From positions 620,001 through 684,000 of the forward strand of contig NW_027476112.1 of assembly GCF_051020955.1 (NCBI RefSeq): DNA of 64,000 bases. Reading direction: 5' to 3'. The DNA is from Megalopta genalis. Its lineage: Eukaryota; Arthropoda; Insecta; Hymenoptera; Halictidae. How positions within the stretch are numbered: the first letter of the stretch is position 1; the number at the start of each line of letters is the position of its first letter. A model generated the notes under the pieces. That model saw only the letters and a list, made by a program, of their open reading frames with translations, did no database searches and was not told where the DNA came from. Below, piece after piece: positions 1-11,094 of the stretch. The position numbers and the translations under genes were made by a program.

Positions 1-766
1 CATACACAACCAGATTTAATCATCTACCCCCAACCGGTCACCACCAAAAAAAGGGCCGAGGAAAAAGCGAGGGAGCAAGCGGTGGGATCGTACCGGGAAA
101 CTCCCAAGGCCAGGTGCTTCTGATAGGGACTCGCCGGCGTGGTTATCCTAGGTGTTTCGAGGGTACGTCGGGGGGCGGTACGGAGGAGGCGCGAGGGGAT
201 TTTATTGGTTACCTTCCTAAGCTAGGTGCTTCTGGTGGGAACTCGCCGGCGTAATTAGCCCAGGTGCTTCTAGGATACGTCGTCGGGGGGATCGGCACAG
301 GGGGAAGAATCACGATTCCGCTAACGCAGAACAACGCGTCCTTCTCAGGACGAACGACGATTAAGGGGACCAATAAACTGCCCCACTTTCCATTCTTAAC
401 CTTGAGACTAACTTGACACTCGTTTGATTCCTTCCAGGTAACCGATCGCGAGGCGGAGACGACCGATAGGGATCCCGCGGCGATCGTAAGCAGCACGAGA
501 TCGCAGCAGCGGCCGATCCCACCAATCGCGAAATTAGTATAAATATATAGTTCCGTGAGTCAGCGACGACTTCTTTCTTTCACAGTACTAAAGTTCTGTA
601 AGTCAACGATGACTTTTTCCTAGATTATAACCAAAGACTGCTGTTTTTCTTTTCTCGTTATACCATCAAAGATTGTTATTTTCTCTTTATATTTAATAAA
701 GTTTATATTTTCGACTCAAGATTATTTAAAAACAATCTCCCCACCAGCCCGAACCCCGGTGTTACA
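1..766 (+). mobile_element. Partial LTR (right-hand portion)
   Basis: This looks like the downstream part of a long terminal repeat in plus orientation whose start lies before the window. A TATA-like stretch (TATAAATATA) sits near 538 and a polyadenylation signal (AATAAA) near 696, followed by a terminus ending in GTGTTACA at 766. The sequence beyond 766 matches the reverse complement of the integrase region near 16.5 kb, which marks a clean insertion edge inside Gypsy-A. I see no coding region; the short ORF antisense to 209-496 has no recognisable domain. The left end and target duplication are not visible, so LTR identity is inferred. Confidence 0.5.
113..290. repeat. Direct duplication of about 113 bp inside the LTR
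   Basis: The block containing AGGTGCTTCTG and ACTCGCCGGCG near 113-180 recurs with small changes at about 224-290. It is GC-rich, unlike most of the window. LTR promoters often carry such upstream repeats; that role here is a guess. Confidence 0.6.
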
Positions 767-770
767 ACCC

Positions 771-2210
771 TAATCAGTATGAATGATTTTAGGACAATAT
801 CAAATCGACATATGAATTCTTGAACAAAAGTAACTGCTACTGTAATACTCTTCTTATATCAAATAATTTCGATTTTCTTCTTAGTTAGAGGTAAAGAACC
901 AACTATATCTATTTGAACCTTATCAAAAGCCTTTTTAGGAGCATCTATGATACACATGGGTTATCTTTTTCTCGCAAAGACTACCTGATTTCTCTAGCAA
1001 ATGGGACATGTACGCATGAACTGTACAGTATCCTTCCTCATACCTGGTCAATGGTACTTTTCTCATAAACGTTTGTAAGTTTTCCTTATGCCTTGATGGC
1101 CTCCTATTATTGATTCATAACATTTTTTAAGAATTTTATTTCTATTAGATTCAAATGAAATAATTATTTCATTTTCGCAAATTGTTATTTTGTATACAAG
1201 ATCATTGAATATTTTATTTAAAATATCTTTTAGCTGAGACCAGTCAATTGGCTCCAGATTATTGATATAAATGATTTTATACCTAATGAAGTCAAAAGAT
1301 GTTTTAAAGCCAAAAATGATTTTACTATTTCGATTTCCATATTTTCACTTGAAATTTTGTTGACTACTAGATGGAAAATATAATATTTATCTTGATAAGT
1401 AGCTAATGCTTCTCCTACATTAAATTTGTACCCTTTTAAATTCTCTATATTAAATTCACCTTGAGCAATTAAATTTTCATTAATTTGTGATATTGATTTG
1501 AGATTTGAACTTATAAAATTAACAACATTATTTTTCTGCATTAATAAATTAATAAATGATCTTTTGTATAATATATTTTCTCTTTCTATTAATGGTAACA
1601 TTAATCAATTTTCTCTATTTCCGCTATCATTCCCCATTACCGGATCGTTATGATGCTGGACATAGTCCACAGATCGGATCCAATGGTGAACACACTTTAT
1701 CAATATCATTATCATCCTCATCAACGGTGAAATACTCATCACTTTTACCATAATTTAACTCGATCTCGCCATTTCTGTCCGCTAACTTCTCGTGCACAAA
1801 GGAATTTGTGTTTTTCTGTACGTGTGTGTGTGTGTGTGTGTGTGTGTATTTCTGTTTCTGAAAATTTGAGAGAGAAAATTGAGAGGTATAACAAGTTAGT
1901 GCCAACCGATAATCCTCTCTGACGCGTCGGACGAGAGTTATTAATGTCATTGTCAGATTTTAATGGTAAATTTAAAGAGTCCAAAAAAGTAACGGCACAC
2001 TTATTATCAGAAGAATCAACTGGATTTCGGGACAAAGCATCAGCATTGGAATTAATCTTTCCGGGTTTGTATATTATTTGATAATCATATTCATTCAAAT
2101 GAATCCTCCATCTCATTAATCTAGAAGTTGATTTTTTAACACTATGGAACCAAACTAATGGACGGTGATTTGTTATTAATTTAAATTGATGTCTAAATAA
2201 ATAAGGACGA
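771..2210 (-). pseudogene. Gypsy-A pol fragment (RNase H to integrase), decayed
   Basis: Read on the minus strand, this is a broken Ty3/Gypsy pol gene. The piece at 1745-2116 carries the end of RNase H with the typical YKPGKINSNADALSRNP signature. The piece at 1230-1601 is the linker after RNase H, and 900-1130 matches the integrase zinc-binding region seen in the other orientation at 16.2-16.5 kb. Several frame breaks and stops interrupt it, and a TG dinucleotide run lies near 1821-1847. It is cut at 766 by another LTR. Polymerase and RNase H would copy the element RNA and integrase would insert it, but this copy cannot do so. Confidence 0.75.
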
Positions 2211-2489
2211 AAATGCTCTTAATGAATGAAACACACGATTGTGTTACAAGGGGTAAGCCACTCCAATGAAGGAATGCACCCAGTGAATGTTCTCCATTGA
2301 ATGCGCAATATCGGATCTATATAGCCATCGATATAATTAAAACAAACGTGGCGATGGAAAGGGATCGACAAGGTTATGACAATTATAAATTAATTGTAAT
2401 TAATTCGGCAATCTCTACGAAAATGATTATTCCACTAGTTAGTACCACTAACTATAGTCATATTATTCCCACAGATTTTCTTTCATTAT
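2211..2489. other. Junction region without recognisable gene
   Basis: This stretch lies between the pol and gag remnants of Gypsy-A. In an intact element gag, protease and reverse transcriptase would be about 3 kb longer here, so most of the element has been deleted. The 69-codon ORF at 2297-2506 has no recognisable motif. Confidence 0.4.
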
Positions 2490-3480
2490 TCTGTTTCCTG
2501 TTCTAACTGTACTCCTAACTCTATTGCTTCTACTAAATTATCTATTTTCTTCTTTGAAATAAACATACTTATATGAGCATCTCTTAAGCATCTCTAGTTA
2601 TTACTGTTTGTTTTAATAAGGCAATTACTCCTGGTGTTGCGCACGGCACAAAATAATTGCCGGAGGTTGTAGGGAGACGAAAACGATTTATTTGGTAGGA
2701 CTCCACAGTCCACAGTTTACAATCCTTGGAGCACGGCTCCGTTCAAAGTATAAAAATTTGAAGCACGGCTTCGAACTTGCTACGAGATGAAGCACGGCTT
2801 CGTACAGACTATAAAATTGAAGCACGGCTTCGTACGGGCGCAAGGGCGCTGAATAAACTTGTAATGTTCACGATACCGAAATCTTTGACAATACCATCCG
2901 TTATCGAAATTTGCGGCAGTATATATAAACACCTGGCCGATGTTCAAGGAGAAGCATCGTCAGGTGTCGAAGGCCGGGGCATTGCCTTCTCAAGGCAAAA
3001 ACGCCGCGTATACATACAGTCGAGGCGAACGTTTGACGGTCGGGCCAACGTACGTCGATCGTGTTATTGTCTTGCCGCCTCGCCGTTTATTTGACAAAAA
3101 TGGCGAGACGGCGTACACCGAATGTCGAACGTACGTTGACCCGCGGTCCGCGATCCGGCCGGAACACCTGGTAATTCTTCAGAATGGTATTATTTCTATA
3201 CTTTCATAGAAATAGATTCTATACTTCTTTTATCTGTTTTTTTAATTAATTTATTAATTATTATTTCATTAATCATTATATCATTAATTCATTAATGTGT
3301 GTATGTATATGTGGTCGAGATCATATGCTCTTGCTAAAACTGTCATTAATAAAATAATTAACTCCTCCAAACTGTTTGGTTCTTGTCTACTTTCTATTAA
3401 TTGCAATGCATACCCTTCTATTTTATTCTTTGGTTCTGAGAAAACCCGTATTCAAAATCTAGAACTGAGAAGCAGTACTA
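2490..3480 (-). pseudogene. Gypsy-A gag fragment split by a solo LTR
   Basis: On the minus strand, 3480-3167 and then 2634-2490 line up with the gag region of the plus-strand copy near 13.85-14.25 kb. Shared stretches encode NKIEGYAL and ESRQEPN-like residues, followed by the part that codes KEEIDNLEEAIELGV in the plus copy. The two halves are separated exactly by the solo LTR at 2635-3166. Gag would form the particle core. Frame is not maintained, so this is a remnant. Confidence 0.65.
2635..3166. mobile_element. Solo LTR (family B), copy 1
   Basis: A 532-bp unit begins TGTTGCGCACGG and ends CGGCCGGAACA. It is flanked by a perfect 5-bp duplication, CCTGG, at 2630-2634 and 3167-3171. A near-identical unit with its own 5-bp duplication lies at 61208-61736. 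No internal retroelement sequence is present, so this is a solo LTR left by recombination. A TATATATAAA box sits near 2920. Four short imperfect palindromes, GGAGCACGGCTCC or GAAGCACGGCTTC, repeat near 2730-2842. Confidence 0.9.
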
Positions 3481-3540
3481 GTTGCTGAAGAATTTATCTT
3501 GCAACTAATGTTGCAATTAATCTTGCAATTTATTTTGCAA

Positions 3541-3558
3541 ATCCCACTTCTGACACCA
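3541..3558 (-). promoter_or_regulatory. Primer binding site of Gypsy-A (tRNA-Leu-like)
   Basis: On the minus strand the 18 bases read TGGTGTCAGAAGTGGGAT and lie 3 bases inside an LTR-like end (CGCAACA). This form is commonly seen where the primer is a leucine tRNA; that assignment is from memory. The site fixes the orientation of the minus-strand Gypsy-A copy. Confidence 0.65.
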
Positions 3559-3561
3559 ATT

Positions 3562-3734
3562 TGTTGCGTAGGGTTCTAGTGAATTTTAGTACAGAGAAAA
3601 TCAAAACTCAAATCGTAATAAAAGTATAGTCCGGAAAGAGGTCCGATCGACTAATTGCGTCAACTTTCAATTGAAGTTGTTTCCTAACCGTCGTCGCGAA
3701 CGGACGTTCATACGAGAGCTCCGTAATATAAACA
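3562..3734 (-). mobile_element. Probable 5' LTR of minus-strand Gypsy-A
   Basis: Directly outside the primer site, the sequence on the minus strand starts TGTTTATATTACGG near 3734 and ends CTACGCAACA at 3562. It is short (173 bp) and may be cut by the non-LTR element that follows. I found no matching LTR at the other end, where a different LTR interrupts the copy. Confidence 0.5.
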
Positions 3735-3848
3735 AGTGAAGTGTAAGTGTGCGTCTGTATGCGTTGTGTATCAAAGACATTTTGGTGACTGTCAGGCAAT
3801 TGCCAATATCTCTTCCACGCCAATTACAAAATTTAAAAGAAAAAGAAA

Positions 3849-5309
<1,461 letters not shown>

Positions 5310-8300
5310 AATCAAATTATAGAATGGAACTGCAACAGGCTACAACGAAGAATGCCCAAGTTAAAAGAATATGCTTCAAAAAATAGTACCAAAATATTTC
5401 TCCTCGCTGAAACACGTGAAACATGTTAGTCACATTTTAAACTTCCTTTTTACACATATTATGGTACTCCACACCCTAGTGGAAAACACATGGAGGTTAA
5501 ACACCTTCAACTTCCATCAATCCAAACAGAAAAGATACAAGCAACCATAATCAACGTAATCCTAGAACAACAGATAACAATAGCAATAATCTATTGTCCT
5601 CTCAAACACTCACTAACTATAACAGAACTGAGAGAACTCTTTGACAAACTAGACAACGATTTTTTGGTAGCAGGCAATTTCAATGCTAAACACCAATTCT
5701 AGGGATCAAGGTTAACTAATTCTAAAGGAGCAAACTTAATGCAATTAATAAATCAGAAACAACTATCAGTTTTATTAACTGGCAGACCCACCTACTGGCC
5801 AACCGATCCAAATAAAATACCAGATATATTAGACTTTGGAATCACCAATATCAAAAACTATCAAACCCAAACTACAGAACTCCTCGAGTTTACCTCAGAT
5901 CATACACCAGTAATGTTCACGATAAGCTTGAAAACCACAAAATTTTTCAATCAGTTAAACTTAACAAACAGAACTACCATCTGGGATAATTATAGAAAAA
6001 TTATAGAAAACATACTAACATGTAACCTACCGCTTAACCCCTTAATGCACAGTTTTTTTGAAAAAGGCCGGCCAAAAAAAATCAATTTTTTTTAATGTAA
6101 AAAAACAAAATTTAGAACGTTGTCTTGGCAAGAAAATTACAAAAATACAAAAATAATGGATATTTATAGAATTGGTATGATTTCTAATTTTCAGAATATT
6201 ACTATTATTATTATTATTGTTATTATTATTATATTTTATTTTACATTATATTTTAGTAAAATATATATTGAAAAATGAGCGAATCAGAATCTGAATATGA
6301 ATACGCTGTCGGAAAGCGGCTCACAAGGAAGAGATAAGTCGTAAGTGATAAGTAGAAAAAAGATATATTTTATACTTGAATAAGTAAGTGTCGTAGCTTA
6401 CAATCCCATGTAAATGATAATGATTTTTTGCTTTCACATTGTCATTTTCAATTCTCGATTGCATTCATGTGTGAAAAATTATAGCAACATAAAGTACAAC
6501 GCCGCTCGAATTATCTCGAGTGTGCACAGTTTGGCCAGTTTAGCGCGCTCGAGTTAGCTCAAGCGTGCACGTTAAGGGGTTAAAGCCATACAAGACATAG
6601 AAGTAGCAACAGAAAAGCTGACAACTTGTCTTCAGACAGCAGCAACAGAATCCACACGGTACCAAATAAAAGAGAAAGAAAAAGATATCCAGCATATCCA
6701 GCATTTATTACAGAACTAATTAAACAAAGAAGCCAAATAAGGGGACAGTGACAGCATAGGCAACCATTACACTTGAAGACAGAATTTAATAGGCTAATCA
6801 AAAATATAAAAACAGAAATCAATAACTACAACAATAACAAATTTAACAGATATATTTCCAATCTTGACACAACTGAAATAACAAATTACTCTTTATGGAA
6901 AGCAGCCAAAAAAATCAGAACACCAATACAACCAATAAGTCCTATCAAATCTCTGACCGGACAATGGTCTAAAACACTCAAAGAACAAGCAAATGCAATG
7001 GCGGACTATTTTCAAGAGGTATTCACCAATGACACTTGCCTCATTGCTAGTCTCAATAACAATAGTACTGGAGTACACCACTCTAATTCAACCAACTAAA
7101 AAAGAAGAACTTCAAACCATAATCCGAAACCTTAAAAACCATAAATCACCAGGAAACGACAGAATCACAGCCCAAATGCTGAAAGAACTACTGACAAAAG
7201 GATTAAGGTACACCCTTATACTCACAAACGCAATTCTTCGAGTGGGATATTTCCCCCAAATATGGAAATGTGCAGAAATTATAACATTATTAAAACCGGG
7301 AAAAAATCCCAACGTTCCTCAATCATACAGACCCATATCATTTGGTTTCTGAAATCATCGCATGGTTCAACAAATCATCCAGTCACTAGAAACAAAAAAA
7401 TATTGTTCAGCACTATTTCTAGATATCGAAAAAGCTTTCGACAGAGTTTGGCACCAAGGACTGCTCGAGAAATTGCAACATATGCTACCCACTCCACTAC
7501 GTAAAATAATTACATCATACATAGACAACAGAAGCTTCACAGTAAAAATTAAAGACACTACTTCGGACATCTGAACAATCAAAGCTGGAGTACCTCAAGG
7601 AAGTGTACTAGCCCCTCTACTTTACACTATTTACACAACTGATATCCCAACAGATCAAAACACTCAAATCTACACATTCGCAGATGACACCGCAGTAATC
7701 TCCATTCACGATAACCTACAAACTTCCACGTTAAATCTTCAAAACCACATTACGAAAGTGGAAAACTGGTGAGATACGAACAGAATTAAGTTAACACCAC
7801 TAAAAGTGAAAAACAGAGCAAACAAATAACCTTAAACTATACAATAGGATCATACCACTAGCAACCTCGGTGAAATATCTGGGACTTCATTTAGACAAGA
7901 AACTTACATGGAACCATCACATAAAACAAAAAATTAGAAGTATTAAAATGCGAACCAAATCTATGAACTGGCTAATGTCCCGGAAAAGTAAGCTCAATAC
8001 AAATAACAAATTACTCATATATAAATGTGCAATAAAACCAATTTGAACCTATGGAATCCAGTTCTGGGGAATGGCAGCAAAGTTACACATCTAAAAAATG
8101 GAAAGCTTACAAACAAAAATACTTCGCACAATAATAGATGCTCCTTGGTGTATCAGGAATGACAACATTCGTAAAACATTAAATGTTCTCTCTGTACAGG
8201 AAGAAATTATTCGACTAACAAACACAAAGATAGAATCAACACTCACCCAAATCCACTAACAGCAAACTGCTATGCGGATACAATTAGAAGATTAAAACGC

Positions 8301-8320
8301 GACATCCAGAAGACTTATTA
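5310..8320 (+). pseudogene. LINE ORF2 (endonuclease and reverse transcriptase)
   Basis: ORF2 starts right after ORF1. The endonuclease (5310-6030) shows the WNCN start, a degraded catalytic block ending in FLVAGNFNAKH near 5670 and the SDHTPV end motif near 5900. The insert at 6038-6579 follows. The reverse transcriptase (6590-8320) shows SYRPISF near 7325, LFLDIEKAFDRVWH near 7415, AGVPQGSVLAPLL near 7585 and the catalytic FADD near 7678. The product would nick the target and prime cDNA synthesis. Stops near 5410, 5702, 6733, 7349 and 7574, plus frame breaks, show it is dead. Confidence 0.8.
6034..6583. mobile_element. piggyBac-like element, non-autonomous
   Basis: The insert is bounded by TTAA on both sides (6034-6037 and 6580-6583), the piggyBac target duplication. 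Its ends are CCCCTTAATGCAC on the left and GTGCACGTTAAGGGG on the right, an imperfect inverted repeat. The 542-bp interior has CTCGAG-rich subterminal motifs near 6505-6560. A short reading frame starts at 6276 (MSESESEYEYA) and stops after about 20 codons. It resembles the acidic start of piggyBac transposases, but that is a guess. Confidence 0.8.
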
Positions 8321-8450
8321 GAATCATAATATCTCATATATATGTCTCCAAGTTAATTGTAGTACTTACCGTTTAAAGTAACGGAAGTCAAACGTTACTA
8401 ACTATTATTTCAATATTTGTAAATATTTTTTTTTAATATACACAAATAAA

Positions 8451-8926
8451 AAGGAGAATATATAAAAAACTTTCAATTGCGCGTTGCTCTCGTTAACATT
8501 TGTATTCTTTTGTTTCTACACAGCGCCTCATCATATAGTCCTCAAACACTATTAGTCCCATAATAAAACAAAACAACGCAGCTACATGAAGTTATTATAA
8601 CCTCAAAACTCTCTCCAAAAGATGGCGGCCCAGTTCACCATGTTCACACATTTACAAGATAGGAGCCGCAACAGTAGGGATAAAACGGCTTACTGTCACG
8701 CATTGGTATTGCAATGTCATCGTGTGATAAAATCAAGAAACACTTTGGTTAGTTCTGGAACCCGAAAATCACAAGAGTTTCGCATCTTCACAAATAATAT
8801 AATATGTATGTATCAATGGAATGGAGTTTTTGTAGCACACTGTAAATTGTAACATACACGTGCGATCCTTAGTTATGCATGTATATAAAATATTTACGTG
8901 CGTGCGAATTTAATATACAATAGAAA
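8451..8926. other. Upstream region of the host gene, no gene seen
   Basis: This AT-rich stretch separates the LINE tail from the RPS19BP1-like gene and probably contains its promoter. The 76-codon ORF at 8622-8852 has no recognisable domain. A possible TATA-like TATAAAATA lies near 8885, about 40 bases before the start codon. Confidence 0.4.
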
Positions 8927-9574
8927 ATGTCAGATTCACTTGTTAATAAAGGTCTTGAACTTCTTGGTTATGAGAGGACTTTGAACCAGGGTTCGCATTT
9001 TATATACACATATTATTCAGTTTTGTTCGAAAGTAACACTTATTCATTTTACAGAAAAGAAAAAACAAAATCATACTAAATATCAAGATACTTTGGATTT
9101 AATATCATCGAAACACAAGATAATATCGAGAAATAATAAAATTGGTATGACTACATATAAATATCTAAACAAAAAAGATCTTACTTTAGAATATACATAT
9201 AATAAATTAAGAAAAATTATTCCTGTTTTTAGATCTTGCAACAATCTTTAAAAGATCAAGAAAAGTATCAATTTATGAAACTAAAAAGAAATTAGCATCA
9301 GAGAAGGACCTTACAGATAAAAATGTTGAAAGATTATTAATGCTTAGTAAAAATCGCATTAACACAAATGTAACAGTCAAGGTATCGAGTAGTTTAAAAA
9401 TTTTTGGTTAATTTCCATATGAGATTATATTACTTAATAAATTGCTTACAGCTTTTAGATCGAGCAGTAAAGAAGAAATGTATTCCAAAGAAAGAAGAAC
9501 CTAAAGAACCTGAAACTACTGAATTTACAGAAGAAGATTTTATGAAGTTTGAACAAGAATATGTTGATCATTAA
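8927..9574 (+). CDS. RPS19BP1: RPS19BP1/AROS homolog, four exons
   Basis: Exons 8927-8990, 9055-9144, 9233-9381 and 9452-9574 join in frame to about 141 codons, close to the roughly 136 residues of vertebrate AROS. Introns 2 and 3 have good GTATGA/TTTTTAG and GTATCG/TTACAG borders. The first donor is weak, and a GT at 8967 in the same phase is an alternative. The N-terminus MSDSLVNKGLELL and the C-terminus FTEEDFMKFEQEY match the conserved ends of the family; the middle is basic. The family binds ribosomal protein S19 in the nucleolus and modulates SIRT1. A polyadenylation signal lies near 9628. No lesion is visible, so this is probably a live host gene. Confidence 0.82.
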
Positions 9575-9734
9575 TTTATATATAATAATATAATAATAAT
9601 ATAATTAATATAAATCTCGTATTTCGTAAATAAATAAAAGTACACAGATATGAGATCTATTATCTTCTTCTGAAGAACAAGAAGGGATAATACATGTAAC
9701 CATTTTCAATATACTTTCAATTAATAACTTGAAA

Positions 9735-10014
9735 TGTTTAATAGTGACAGTGAAAAAAGTAAAGTGATACTGCCAGTAACCATTATATTATTTCTATATA
9801 TACTATATGGGTGATTGATTTACAATTTATTGATCACAACAAAATAAGATCATTATTTGGTTCTCAAGAATTAGCTTTAGTGGTACCTGCAGTTTCAGGG
9901 ATTTGTTTTATTCGTGGATTAATTCTATTCACTATTTATCATGTTAAGTCATATTTTTCATATGATATATTGAGTAAACTTCATCACTTACAAGTTTTAT
10001 ATAAAATACGCTAA
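9735..10014 (+). CDS. Possible small membrane protein fragment, unknown
   Basis: A frame from 9735 encodes a short polar start and a hydrophobic run (ILPVTIILFLYILYG), then stops at about 9813. An overlapping frame from 9811 to 10014 encodes a second hydrophobic segment (ALVVPAVSGICFIRG). The two could be one gene with a frameshift, or exons of an unknown gene. I recognise no family. Confidence 0.25.
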
Positions 10015-10052
10015 CAATAGGAATAAAATTTAACGATACAGTAAATTCTACG

Positions 10053-10232
10053 TAATTGACGCTCAGATTATGCACAAAAATGGGCAATTTGGGAAGTGGA
10101 GATACGATTATTTGAGCCTTGTTTTTATAGTTGTTAACAGTTGGTAACTATTAGAACGAGCCGCAAAACTCAAATAATCGTATCCCCTCTTTTCAAATTG
10201 TCCATTTTCATGTACAATCTAAGCGTCAATTA
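10053..10232. mobile_element. Palindromic MITE with TA target duplication
   Basis: The ends are inverted copies: TTGACGCTCAGATTATGCAC on the left pairs with the right end near 10206-10230. The whole 176-bp unit folds back on itself around 10140. It is flanked by TA on both sides, which fits a Tc1/mariner-type origin. There is no coding capacity. Confidence 0.75.
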
Positions 10233-10359
10233 GAGAGAAAATTCTCAACATGTTTTACATTGCATCATACGTGTCACCTCTATCACCCCACTGCTTGCGT
10301 AACCTATTTTTCTGCGACACATATACATAACTGTACATAAGTCTAATAACAAAAGAAAC

Positions 10360-10885
10360 TAAACTATCTGGTATTTCTGGAGCAACATACAATGAAAAAA
10401 CAACCTTAATTAATCAATTTAGCAAGAAATTGGAAAACTGTTCTTTTATGTCAAAATATCTATTTCTTTCCAATTAATGAACCACGACATAAAACTATGT
10501 CAATCAAACAAACTAGAAAATAATCATCAGTTTTAGATATGGATAAAATGCGATCTTATGTCACCAGAAGAAAACACATTTCCTGAGACAAATGATAAGA
10601 CTTTAATATTGGATGGATTTTTCCTCTTTGCATGTAAGGTTACTTCAAATTTATGTGATAAGAAATATTTCTTAACATTAACTAAAGATCAGTGTTGGGA
10701 TGTATGATCCACCTGATGTCCCTGAATACTTTGAGCAGGTTGTATGGTCAGAATGTGTGAAACATAAAAACGAATCAATGAAAAACAAAGATTTATATGA
10801 AACAATAACATTCATAAATGGATCAAAAAATAAAGAAGAAATATTTTAAATGGTTTTTGCAGACGTAAAAAAATTACTACCATAA
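10360..10885 (+). pseudogene. Nicotinamide riboside kinase (NRK/NMRK) pseudogene
   Basis: Shifting frames give an ordered match to NRK kinases, which phosphorylate nicotinamide riboside in the NAD salvage pathway. Seen in order are the P-loop region (ISGATYNEKTT, with glutamate where the loop needs glycine), EPRHKT, LDMDKMRS, LILDGFFLFA, KKYFLTLTKDQC, then YDPPDVPEYFEQVVW near 10700 and TFINGSKNKEE near 10820. At least four frame breaks or stops occur. No introns interrupt the match, so it may be a processed copy; no poly(A) tail is obvious. Confidence 0.75.
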
Positions 10886-11091
10886 AATTTTTCTTACATC
10901 ATTACATATAAAAAAAAATACTTACAACTAGAAATAAATATATACTATGAGCTGTACCTGAACATTTATTTAGTACTTAGTGAAGACAAAGTTATGTTAA
11001 CATTAGCTATACAAAAGAAAATTACTATACATACCAGGTTGCTCATTATTAAATGTAATTAAAATTATAAAGTTTCAATTTTTTTTAATAA
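10886..11091. other. AT-rich gap, nothing recognised
   Basis: About 200 bp of AT-rich sequence lie between the kinase pseudogene and the foldback element. I see no ORF, repeat or motif to report. Confidence 0.4.
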
Positions 11092-11094
11092 TTA

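Noticed and set aside
209..496. 95-codon minus-strand ORF
   Set aside because: Falls in the GC-rich part of an LTR and has no recognisable domain.
2777..3209. Two overlapping ORFs of 89-105 codons
   Set aside because: They lie within a solo LTR and recur in the second LTR copy without conserved protein features.
8622..8852. 76-codon ORF upstream of the AROS-like gene
   Set aside because: No motif and no splice signals linking it; may be 5' untranslated sequence.
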